Shown here: piece after piece, positions 21,909-28,389 of the stretch
How positions within the stretch are numbered: position 1 is the first letter of the stretch
Layout: each line of letters starts with the position of its first letter
NCBI GenBank assembly: GCA_041485165.1
Contig: JBGPJC010000049.1
Coordinates: forward strand, 1-28,389
From: JAAFGT01 sp041485165
Lineage (GTDB): Bacteria; Acidobacteriota; Terriglobia; Acidiferrales; UBA7541
Direction: 5' to 3'
DNA length: 28,389 nucleotides
Notes under the pieces: model-generated
The model's input: only the letters and a program-made list of their open reading frames with translations
Databases searched by the model: none
What the model was told of the DNA's origin: nothing
Translations under genes and position numbers: made by a program

Positions 21909-23671
21909 AACCCGCTGCCACCACCCCCGCCAAATCCCCCTCCGGAAAATCCACCGCCCGAAGAGAAGCCCGAAGTTCCCGCACTGCGCGGCGCGGAAGT
22001 CATCACCGCGGCGGCGCGCGTGTTCATCTGGCTCAGGCTGCTGACGAACATCGCTGGTGCAAACTGCGACCCGTAGCTCGAGCCTTGATACCACTGCGGC
22101 GGATTGCTGTAGATGCCTTTGAACGCATTCGACCAGTGCATTTCGACGCCAAAAGCCATGGCGTACGGCAGGAACTTCTCGAACATCTCCGGCGTCTTGA
22201 CCACGCGTTCGAAGTGGTCGGTCTCGACGCGTTTCAGGAATTCCTCAAAACCCAGAACCCCCTCCAGCGCGCGCGTGCCTTCCACCGTCCGTTCATGAAT
22301 CAGGAACCCGAAGACGGCGATCACCACGCCGGTGAGAATCCCGGTAACCGCCCAGGTGGCGAAGGCCACTCCCGTAGAGCGGCTGAGTCCGCCGCCAAAT
22401 TTGAAGAGCACGTAGCCCACCAGGGCACCGGCGCCGACAAATGCCTTCTTGACCGCGTCCGGACGCGATTTGTAAAATCCGCCGGCCATCAGCTCATTGA
22501 AAATGCTGTCGCATATGACCGGCACGCGTTTAAAGAATTTGTTCTGCAGATCGGAAAGCGTGACACTGGGCATACTGCCCTTGACAAAAGCGTCGCCGGA
22601 AAACAGTCCGTAGAGCAGCTCGCGCTCGTGGCCCTTCAGATCCTTCCACTCCTCCCGGGTTTTGAGCAGGCGGAAGATGTAGTCCTTGCTGTGCATCAGC
22701 CCCAACATCTGCTCTTTTTCGGTTTCTTCGATCCGCAGGTAGCCGCGGATGGCCAGGTCCACCAGCGTGGCGGTGATGTCGCGCATGTCCGCGGAATTGT
22801 CCAGAAGTGTGCCGGCTTCCCCCGGCGAAAGGTCGGGGGGCGGGGTGTACTGCACCGCGAACGGGAGCTGGCGCGGATCGCGGCCAAAAAAATACCAGTA
22901 CAGCAGCAGGACGAGCAGGACGGCACCGGGGATGCTGAACGGCCAGTTGCTGCGCAGGAAATATCCTGCGCGCGTGAGCGAGCCGGGCTCGGTGACCGAT
23001 CCTTTGTCCCAGCCGACCACCACGGTGAGGCCTTCGCGAAAGCTGAGCGGGCGCTGCGTGCGGAACTGCACCGTGTTCCCGGAGACTTCGACCTCGGCTT
23101 CCTTCTGGTGTGAGGCGTATGCGCCGGTGAACGCCGTGGCCCGAACGCCGGTGGCGCCTGCCGGCAGCGTGATGTGCGCATCGGCCAGTCCGATCGGCAC
23201 CGTCCATTCGTCTCCGGTGATGTTCCAGTAGAGCTCGTCGTGCTCGTCGAAGAAACGCAGGCCGTCGTGGACCTTGTAGCCAATGTGGATGATGTGCGTC
23301 GAGTCCCGTTCAGTAGCATTGTAAATCTTGAGCTTGAGGTTTTGTCCCGCGCGGCTCGATTCGTAGCGCAGCGGGGCGAAATTGTCGTCGGTGACGCTGG
23401 TGACATCGAGCAGCAGCGAGTAATTGAAGCCCTGCTTGTTCTGGTATTCGACCGGGATGGTGCGGATCAGGCCGTTCCAGGAGCCGGTGAAGTGGGCCTC
23501 GATCGTTTCGGTCACGTCAAGCGTGCCGTCCGCATTGACCTGGATCTCGGCGCCGAAGTGGATGATCTCCAGCGAGCGCGCCGCGGCAGGCGCGGCGGCG
23601 AACGCCAAGGCCAGCGCCGCAAAGGCGACGGCCAGTGCGAGCTTGCCGCGGAAGTTTTCCCGAAGGTGCAC
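21905..23671 (-). CDS. DUF2207 domain membrane protein
   Basis: This 588-residue exported membrane protein starts with a signal peptide (LALAVAFAALALAFAAAPAAA). A large periplasmic beta-rich domain, about residues 32-240, begins with SLEIIHFGAEIQVNADGTLD and has the DUF2207 landmarks YWNITGDEWTVPI and GLTVVVGWDKG. Transmembrane segments follow at about 248-265 (FSIPGAVLLVLLLYWYF) and two more at about 415-465. The last 40 residues are glycine-rich (GGGFSGGGFGGGGGSGF), as in many DUF2207 proteins. Function unknown. It is 16 bases downstream of lemA, a partnership common in bacteria. The start is GTG 23671. The stop codon overlaps that of the ICMT-family gene. Confidence 0.92.
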   Translation of the reverse strand: MHLRENFRGKLALAVAFAALALAFAAAPAAARSLEIIHFGAEIQVNADGTLDVTETIEAHFTGSWNGLIRTIPVEYQNKQGFNYSLLLDVTSVTDDNFAPLRYESSRAGQNLKLKIYNATERDSTHIIHIGYKVHDGLRFFDEHDELYWNITGDEWTVPIGLADAHITLPAGATGVRATAFTGAYASHQKEAEVEVSGNTVQFRTQRPLSFREGLTVVVGWDKGSVTEPGSLTRAGYFLRSNWPFSIPGAVLLVLLLYWYFFGRDPRQLPFAVQYTPPPDLSPGEAGTLLDNSADMRDITATLVDLAIRGYLRIEETEKEQMLGLMHSKDYIFRLLKTREEWKDLKGHERELLYGLFSGDAFVKGSMPSVTLSDLQNKFFKRVPVICDSIFNELMAGGFYKSRPDAVKKAFVGAGALVGYVLFKFGGGLSRSTGVAFATWAVTGILTGVVIAVFGFLIHERTVEGTRALEGVLGFEEFLKRVETDHFERVVKTPEMFEKFLPYAMAFGVEMHWSNAFKGIYSNPPQWYQGSSYGSQFAPAMFVSSLSQMNTRAAAVMTSAPRSAGTSGFSSGGGFSGGGFGGGGGSGF

Positions 23672-23687
23672 CGCCGCTCCCGTTCGC

Positions 23688-24257
23688 TCAGGAGGGCGAC
23701 GCGCCGAAGCTGACCTTCGGAGCTTCTCGCTCGCCCGCGTCCTTGAGCTCGAAGAACTCGCGCTCCTTGAAGGCGAACATGCCGGCGATCACGTTGGAGG
23801 GGAACTGCTCGATGCGGGTGTTGAAATCGCGCACCACCGCGTTGTAGTAGCGCCGCGCGTTCTGCAGTGTGTCTTCGATGTCCGCCAGCGTCTGCTGGAG
23901 CTTGGTGAAGCTCTCGACGGCGCGGAGCTGTGGGTACGATTCCGCCAGCGCGAAGAGCTGGCGCAGCGCGCCGGAAAGCACGCCTTCGGCCTCGCCCTTG
24001 GCCGCCGGGCCCTGAGCGGTGATGGCCTGGTTGCGCGCCTGGATGACGCCTTCCAAAGTTCCTTTCTCGTGGGCCGCGTAGCCTTTCACCGTTTCCACCA
24101 CGTTAGGAATCAAGTCATGGCGGCGCTTGAGTTGGACGTCAATGTCGGCCCAGGCGTTCTCACACTGCACCTTGGACCGCACCAGGCCGTTGTAGATGGC
24201 CACAACCAAGAAGAACAGCAAGACGCTTACAGCTCCGATGACAACCAGCAGGCTCAT
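23688..24257 (-). CDS. lemA: LemA family protein
   Basis: This 189-residue protein has an N-terminal membrane helix (LLVVIGAVSVLLFFLVVAIYN) and a long helical body. Conserved blocks are ENAWADIDVQLKRRHDLIPN, VVETVKGYAAHEKGTLEGVI, LRQLFALAESYPQLRAVESF and RRYYNAVVRDFNTRIEQFPS, all typical of LemA. The role is not settled; LemA proteins are inner-membrane proteins often found with DUF2207/TPM-type partners, as here. The gene is the first of a two-gene operon (DUF2207 follows after 16 bases) and has a candidate promoter about 70 bases upstream. Confidence 0.96.
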   Translation of the reverse strand: MSLLVVIGAVSVLLFFLVVAIYNGLVRSKVQCENAWADIDVQLKRRHDLIPNVVETVKGYAAHEKGTLEGVIQARNQAITAQGPAAKGEAEGVLSGALRQLFALAESYPQLRAVESFTKLQQTLADIEDTLQNARRYYNAVVRDFNTRIEQFPSNVIAGMFAFKEREFFELKDAGEREAPKVSFGASPS

Positions 24258-24324
24258 GGAGAATCATTCCTCGCTTTCGCGCGATGGGCCGCGCGACAAA
24301 ACCGTGTGTGAAGAACCGCGCTCC

Positions 24325-24354
24325 ACTATATCGGCTGCGTGGATGAAGTGTAAA
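24325..24354 (-). promoter_or_regulatory. Candidate promoter for lemA-DUF2207
   Basis: On the minus strand, TTTACA (24354-24349) and TATAGT (24330-24325) are 18 bases apart, close to the sigma-70 consensus. Transcription would begin near 24317, giving a leader of about 60 bases before the lemA ATG. Confidence 0.5.
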
Positions 24355-24444
24355 GCGCGGACCGCGCTGGGGGTAGGACCGAGGATAAGCAAGAATTTTG
24401 GCCTTGGAAGAATTTGTGAGTCCCGGGTACTTCCCCCTCCCGCC

Positions 24445-24505
24445 GTCATTCCGAGCGGAGCGAGGAATCTCTCTTCACTCCTGCCTGTCCTGAGCCTGCC
24501 GAAGG
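24445..24505. repeat. Two dispersed repeats side by side
   Basis: 24445-24476 is a GTCATTCCGAGCGGAGCGAG-type repeat, related to 7453-7490 and 25545-25583. 24487-24505 (GTCCTGAGCCTGCCGAAGG) is the reverse complement, with two differences, of 25401-25419 (CCTTCGACAAGCTCAGGAC). They lie in the non-coding tract upstream of lemA. Confidence 0.6.
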
Positions 24506-24634
24506 GCCGCCGCCGAGGGTGGTAACGGAGCCAAGCCCCCAAAGCACGCGGCGGCAAGCCGTCGCACTCCAGGAATTCGCAGAAGTTGAAGGCGGGAAAT
24601 CTGTCATGGGGTACCCCCCTCCCCCTATTTCTGT

Positions 24635-24746
24635 AAGTATGCATTCCAAAGGACTTTAAGTCCTTTGCGCCGCAAGTATGAATTCGAAAGGGGTTACGGG
24701 CGGATTTTTCGTAAGTATGCATTGCACAGGGTTTACGGGTAAACGG
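24635..24746. repeat. 39-bp tandem repeat, three units
   Basis: Units start at 24635, 24674 and 24713, each beginning AAGTATGMATT and carrying a purine-rich AAAGGACT/AAAGGGGT core; the spacing is exactly 39. Unit 1 contains a near-perfect 19-base palindrome, AAAGGACTT-T-AAGTCCTTT (24648-24666). Units 2 and 3 share a GTTTACGGG or GTTACGGG element. No open frame is supported here. Confidence 0.65.
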
Positions 24747-25121
24747 TGGCTGGGGAGGGGACCCAGGATCGAGACCGCGAGTGCCATCGATGCGTCACCT
24801 AATTGATGATATCTTGCTGGTAATCAAAAGTCAAGGGAATAAAGCGGAGATTGAGGGGGCAGAAGCAAAGAAACAATTCGGTAGGTGGACCTGCCCGAAA
24901 AAGAATTAACACAGAGTACGCAGAGAGCGCTGAGGGCACAGAGACGAAAGCGGCCACGCGAATAATGCGAGGAAATTGCGGGACACCATCGAGACCGGGA
25001 CTGTGTAGGGGCGGCCTGCCGCAAGGATGCACCACCCACCGTTGCCCAATGGCCCAAAGCAGGTAGCCTCCGAAATAACCGGTGATTTACAAACCGAAAG
25101 ATCTGCGCAAAAATACTCTAG
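24747..25121. other. Non-coding tract before the CWC gene
   Basis: No gene is supported. 24906-24944 (AACACAGAG...GGGCACAGAGA) is an ACACAGAG-type direct repeat. 25012-25030 carries GGGGCGGCCTGCCGC, which resembles the arm of the hairpin repeats at 8371 and 14455. Confidence 0.4.
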
Positions 25122-25298
25122 ATGGAAGTCCGCTGCGCGCGTTGCGAAAAGCCCATGATTTGCACACCGGAAGGGGACTGCTGGTGCGCTCAGTTGCCAC
25201 ACGTACCAATGCCAGTTGAATCCGGTGGATGCTTATGTCCGGATTGTCTTGGCAGAGAACTCGAACTCCTCAAACAGAAAAACTCGCCGCACGCGTAG
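25122..25298 (+). CDS. Small cysteine-rich CWC-type protein
   Basis: This 58-residue protein has eight cysteines, as C-x2-C (C5, C8), C14, C-W-C (C20, C22) and C-L-C-x2-C-L (C37, C39, C42). The central EGDCWCAQLP and terminal GGCLCPDCLGREL agree with the small cysteine-rich CWC family, presumed to bind zinc or another metal. It ends with a charged helix (LELLKQKNS). The ATG at 25122 has only a weak purine-rich region before it. It lies within a repeat-rich tract where the other frames look non-coding, yet the cysteine spacing is too regular to be chance. The role of CWC proteins is unknown. Confidence 0.75.
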   Translation: MEVRCARCEKPMICTPEGDCWCAQLPHVPMPVESGGCLCPDCLGRELELLKQKNSPHA

Positions 25299-25690
25299 AT
25301 TCCTTTGGAACTTCCCCTAAGTTTAGATAGCAAGGTCTAAAAGGGGCGGGCTTCCTACGCCCAAGGGGCTTCGGAGGCCAGGGGGCAGACAGCCAGCAAC
25401 CCTTCGACAAGCTCAGGACCTTCGGCGGATCGACCCGGTGTGAATCAACCTGGCAAATCTGAGAATTGCAGACCGTTGAGAATCCCACCCCCGCCGCGGC
25501 GGACTCGGAATGACGGGGTCAGGAATGGGGCGGCAGGGAGGAAGAGAGATTCCTCGTCCGCTGCGGCGGACTCGGAATGACGGCGGGGGAGCGGAGGCGG
25601 GGGTGGGGAAAGGCGCGCAGCCCCTTCGTAGCCTCAGGGCAGGCAAGAGTGGCTGTGCTACTGGGGGAATGAGAGATACTTTTGCAGCCG
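25299..25690. repeat. Repeat-rich non-coding tract
   Basis: No gene is supported. It contains CCTTCGACAAGCTCAGGAC (25401-25419), partial and full reverse copies of the GTCATTCCGAG repeat (25494-25515 and 25545-25583), and a GCAAGAGTGGCTGTGCTAC element (about 25644-25662). All are short and intergenic. The tract lies directly downstream of the DUF1003 stop codon on the minus strand and of the CWC gene on the plus strand, so it may terminate both. Confidence 0.55.
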
Positions 25691-26221
25691 CTACTGCTCT
25701 GGGAGCTTTTCCTCCAGTTCGGTTGCCAGTTTGTGAACGTCCGTAGTTTTACTGAACCCTTCGACCGCCGCGGTTGCAGATTTTACATCCACTCCCAGGT
25801 GCTGACAAAGCTTTTGCAGCATCTGCAGCATGGTAGTGGTTTCCTGCTCGGCGAGCATACCGACTTGAAGATCGAGATGAGAGCGGCGTTCGGCCTGCCG
25901 AGCCATCCGGTTTTGACTGATCAGCACGAAAATGGTCAGAAAAACGCTTTCGGAGGAAACCAAGAGCGCCAGAATGCCGAAGGGAAAGGGATCGAACGGT
26001 TTTATGCGCGGAAGTATGCGCAGGTTCACCATACTCCAGGCCGCGACCAAAAGAACATGCAGCAAGAGAAACGTCATGCTGCCAATAAATTTGACGATTG
26101 CGTCGCTGGCACGCTCGGTCGACGTCCGGCCATGCAAAGCCTCCTGCTCCAGACTTGCGATTGCCTCAATATTGAATTGCGTCGGATTGCTCGCAACCTG
26201 GTCAGACAACGTTTTTTTCAT
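25691..26221 (-). CDS. DUF1003 family membrane protein
   Basis: This 176-residue protein has two transmembrane helices (about residues 47-68, SMTFLLLHVLLVAAWSMVNL, and 82-102, FGILALLVSSESVFLTIFVLI). Between and after them are the DUF1003 marks FDPFPFGILALLVSSESVFL, SQNRMARQAERRSHLDLQV and GMLAEQETTTMLQML. The C-terminal half is a soluble amphipathic helix, probably cytoplasmic. Function unknown; the family is widespread in bacteria. It is 371 bases downstream of mlaD on the same strand with no gene between, so it probably has its own promoter. Confidence 0.93.
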   Translation of the reverse strand: MKKTLSDQVASNPTQFNIEAIASLEQEALHGRTSTERASDAIVKFIGSMTFLLLHVLLVAAWSMVNLRILPRIKPFDPFPFGILALLVSSESVFLTIFVLISQNRMARQAERRSHLDLQVGMLAEQETTTMLQMLQKLCQHLGVDVKSATAAVEGFSKTTDVHKLATELEEKLPEQ

Positions 26222-26592
26222 TTGCTCAACTCCCTAAGCTTCGGCAAAGCGATGACGGGTGTGAGTTTCAGATTCGCAGAAGTAACTGGGCAGTGCAAAC
26301 TTTCTTCCCAGAATCTGCATAAACGGCCATGTCAGGGTTAGGGAAAGGATGATGACGATCGTTACGCCAGGGCTCTTTTTCAGCGCGTGCCTGACTAAGC
26401 CGGGTCTTGGAAGACGGCATCGGCCCGTGCTTTGAGGCCGGAGTTGTCAGGGCATTTTGATCGAGACAGGCGAGCGGCATGTCTACCAGCCAGGGGATTC
26501 CGTCTGATAATTTAATAAATTGATTCCTGCTGCTCCGGCTGCACAATGCGCAGCCCCCGGCGTTAGTGGCCGACTGTGACTTGATTCTGGCG
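26222..26592. other. Intergenic gap between DUF1003 and mlaD
   Basis: No gene is supported. A minus-strand frame ending at 26234 contains a hydrophobic, permease-like stretch (ALKKSPGVTIVIILSLTL) but has no upstream start codon. An AT-rich patch (about 26500-26522) is the best place for a DUF1003 promoter. Confidence 0.4.
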
Positions 26593-27510
26593 CTACGGCG
26601 CAGCCGGCTTCGCCGCGTAGACCAGGATCTGAACTTTCACGGTGTCGCCTGCCTGTTTGGATTTTCCAAGTCCGATGGTTCTGATCCGGGTGTCGTCTAA
26701 CTTAAAGTTCTGAACGAGATAATCGCGGATCACCTTGGCGCGAGCTTTGGTCAGCACCAAATCTTTTTGAGTATCGCCGGTCACCGCCGAGGAGACCACC
26801 ACGGCCAGACCGAACTTGTTCTCTGCAAGGAACCTCCCCGCCTCGTCGAGTGCCTTCTTGTCCTTGAGCTCCGCGTTGTCCGGTTTATCAAAAATCTTCG
26901 TTGCATCATAATTGAATTCCTTGATGGGAGGCCCTGTGGGCACCTTGGAAATCGCATGTTTCGTTAATTCACTCGAGTCGTTATACCCGCGTCTATTGAA
27001 GAAGCCGCGCAAGAGGAAATTTTGCTGAAGTGCTTCCATGTCGTCGCGGAATGCCTTGACGCCGGCCTTGGCGTCGGCAGCGAGGGCTCTGGCCTGTTCG
27101 GCCATGTCCTGCGGGGCCTCGCTGGCGATGACATCATCATTCATGACGGCCTCTGCCTTCACGGATCCGAAGGAGATTTCAACGTACTTGTTGCCCAAGA
27201 GACCTTCCGTTTTAATCGAGGCGATGGAATCTTTCCTGATGATGTTCTGACTGGAACTGTGCAGCTTCATCACGACTGTCACCTTCCCGCCGGGCTGAGC
27301 GGGCAGATCGATGCGCATTACCGTTCCTTCGTGAACTCCGCCAACCCGGACCTCCGCTCCATTATTCAAACCGGTCACATTCTGGAAATCTGTTTTCAGA
27401 AGATAGGTTGGACTAAACAGGAATTCTTTGTTGCCGACCAGGAAGACGCCGGCAGACAAAAACAAGAGCGCCAAAACGACAAAAAATCCCACACGAAAAG
27501 CTCTGGACAT
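26593..27510 (-). CDS. MlaD-type MCE protein with a C-terminal OmpA-like domain
   Basis: This 305-residue protein is inner-membrane anchored. Residues 7-26 (VGFFVVLALLFLSAGVFLVG) are the single helix. Residues about 34-117 are the MCE/MlaD domain (FQNVTGLNNGAEVRVGGVHE, EGLLGNKYVEISFGS), which forms hexameric lipid-channel rings in the Mla phospholipid pathway. A helical linker (about 128-160) follows, then an OmpA-like peptidoglycan-binding-type domain (about 185-302) with LTKARAKVIRDYLVQNFKLD. An MCE-OmpA fusion could tie the lipid transporter to the cell wall. The ATG at 27510 is chosen for its AGGTGG with five-base spacing; a GTG at 27519 is also possible. It follows mlaF with the stop codon of mlaF almost at its start. 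Confidence 0.88.
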   Translation of the reverse strand: MSRAFRVGFFVVLALLFLSAGVFLVGNKEFLFSPTYLLKTDFQNVTGLNNGAEVRVGGVHEGTVMRIDLPAQPGGKVTVVMKLHSSSQNIIRKDSIASIKTEGLLGNKYVEISFGSVKAEAVMNDDVIASEAPQDMAEQARALAADAKAGVKAFRDDMEALQQNFLLRGFFNRRGYNDSSELTKHAISKVPTGPPIKEFNYDATKIFDKPDNAELKDKKALDEAGRFLAENKFGLAVVVSSAVTGDTQKDLVLTKARAKVIRDYLVQNFKLDDTRIRTIGLGKSKQAGDTVKVQILVYAAKPAAP

Positions 27511-27519
27511 GGTCGCCAC

Positions 27520-28284
27520 CTAAGAGCCGTCATTCAAGAAATGAACAACAAATTTGTCGCGGCTCTTTTTCAGATCTTCAAAAGTTCCCTCGAACAGGAT
27601 TTGTCCATCACGCAGCAAGGCCAAGCGGTCCGAGACGGTGTGGGCGATGTGAATGTCGTGCGTGACAACGATCGATGCCATCTTGCGTTCTTTTTGCAGC
27701 TTTAGAATCAGTTCGCCGATTTCTGCGGCGGTAATCGGATCGAGCCCGGCAGTCGGTTCATCGAAGAGCAGGATGTCGGGTTCCAAGGCCAGGGCGCGCG
27801 CCAAGCCAACCCGTTTCTGCATTCCCCCAGAGAGCTGTCCGGGCATCTTCTGCGAATCCTGCTCCATACCAACGCTCGTGAGTAGTTCTCGCACGCGTTT
27901 CTTCAGTTTGACGTCGGACATCTTGGCGTGCCTTCTCAGCGGAAAGGCGACGTTTTCTTCGACCGTCAGCGAATCATACAGCGCGGAGCGCTGAAACGAG
28001 AAGCCGATCTTCTTGCGGATTTCATTTAGCTGGTCCATGGGAAGACCAGCGATCTCTTTTCCGTGGACGCGGATCGAACCCGAGTCCGGCGCTTGCAAGC
28101 CGACAAGCAATTTCAGCAAGACGCTCTTGCCGCTGCCGCTCTGTCCGAGGACCGACAGAGTCTCTCCTTGCCTGACCTCGAGATTGATTCCTTTCAGCAC
28201 GGTCTGTTCGCCGAAAGACTTGTGCAGGGTTTTCACTTGAATGGGCGACTCGGCCTTTTCGTTTGCTTTGTGCTCCTCTTTCAT
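27520..28284 (-). CDS. mlaF: ABC transporter ATP-binding protein MlaF
   Basis: This is a 254-residue cytoplasmic ATPase of the Mla/MCE lipid transporter. It has Walker A GQSGSGKS (residues 47-54), the Q-loop in GFSFQRSALYDSLTVEENVA (about residues 94-113), the signature LSGGMQKRVGLARAL, Walker B ILLFDEPTAGLDP and the switch histidine in VVTHD. ALYDSLTVEENVAFPL with the SGGM signature is typical of MlaF among ABC ATPases. The ATG at 28284 has a GAGG just upstream. The gene overlaps neither neighbour: the mlaE stop is 7 bases before its start, and mlaD begins within 10 bases of its stop, so mlaE-mlaF-mlaD form one operon. Confidence 0.95.
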   Translation of the reverse strand: MKEEHKANEKAESPIQVKTLHKSFGEQTVLKGINLEVRQGETLSVLGQSGSGKSVLLKLLVGLQAPDSGSIRVHGKEIAGLPMDQLNEIRKKIGFSFQRSALYDSLTVEENVAFPLRRHAKMSDVKLKKRVRELLTSVGMEQDSQKMPGQLSGGMQKRVGLARALALEPDILLFDEPTAGLDPITAAEIGELILKLQKERKMASIVVTHDIHIAHTVSDRLALLRDGQILFEGTFEDLKKSRDKFVVHFLNDGS

Positions 28285-28291
28285 CGGTACC

Positions 28292-28389
28292 TCACGGGAA
28301 AAACACAAGGATCAAGCGAACCAGTACAACGTCGGCCAGGATGATCAAGAGCGATGACAAGACCACCGATGTCGTCGCGGCATGCTCCA
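28292..28389 (-). CDS. mlaE: MlaE-family ABC permease, C-terminal fragment
   Basis: Only the last 31 codons lie in the window, on the minus strand, ending VLVRLILVFFP before TGA. EHAATTSVVLSSLLIILADV is the final membrane helix of an MlaE permease, whose usual C-terminus reads ...ATTxSVV....IIxxD. The gene continues beyond the right edge. Its position directly upstream of mlaF supports the assignment. Confidence 0.8.
   Translation of the reverse strand, partial: EHAATTSVVLSSLLIILADVVLVRLILVFFP

Noticed and set aside
24635..24746. CRISPR array
   Set aside because: Three degenerate 39-base units without spacer/repeat alternation or cas genes.
26234..26446. Remnant of an ABC-permease-like gene on the minus strand
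   Set aside because: The hydrophobic stretch is short, has no start codon upstream in frame, and cannot be told from chance; I kept it as a note only.

Overview
The window reads as a high-GC chromosomal segment of a free-living, Gram-negative, heterotrophic bacterium. Acidobacteriota (Koribacter/Terriglobia-like) is the best guess, and it is an inference. It rests on protein style (DUF2203, DUF255, a D-aminoacylase-like amidohydrolase, LemA/DUF2207), on an Mla-type outer-membrane lipid transport operon that implies two membranes, and on intergenic DNA full of short dispersed palindromic repeats. No rRNA, tRNA, CRISPR array, transposase or phage gene was seen.

Layout. 1-370 (-): 5' part of an FAD-linked oxidase. 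371-1015: a long leader containing what I read as a molybdenum-cofactor (Moco) riboswitch (about 784-903) and an intrinsic terminator (934-971), feeding moaA. 1016-9405 (+): cofactor and redox genes moaA, nadA, DUF2203, a DUF255 thioredoxin-domain protein, thiC, a methyltransferase, a stand-alone nuoB and a Rieske ferredoxin; five of these bind Fe-S clusters. 9561-12630 (+): an EVE-domain protein, then a D-aminoacylase-like amidohydrolase coupled to a kynurenine-formamidase-like cyclase. 12650-16371 (-): a VOC protein, a secreted amidohydrolase, and a membrane-anchored protein with six near-identical 47-residue TPR units. 16552-21908: mutM, a convergent MFS transporter that overlaps its 3' end, dtd, a STAS/degenerate-receiver fusion, and a tight GNAT-AlkD-ICMT operon. 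21905-24257 (-): lemA-DUF2207. 24258-25690: a repeat-rich tract hiding a 58-residue cysteine-rich CWC-type gene. 25691-28389 (-): DUF1003, then mlaE(partial)-mlaF-mlaD, whose MlaD carries an OmpA-like C-terminal domain.

How the genes work together. The first 9 kb makes or uses Fe-S-dependent cofactors (Moco, NAD, thiamine) and electron carriers. The middle holds amide-hydrolysing enzymes and repair/quality-control genes (MutM, AlkD, Dtd). The end is envelope-related (LemA/DUF2207, Mla). No phage-defence or biosynthetic island is evident. The less ordinary items are the regulated moaA leader, the MCE-OmpA fusion, the STAS-pseudoreceiver fusion, the amidohydrolase lacking its HxH metal motif, the repeat-built TPR protein and the repeat-rich tract with its small CWC gene.
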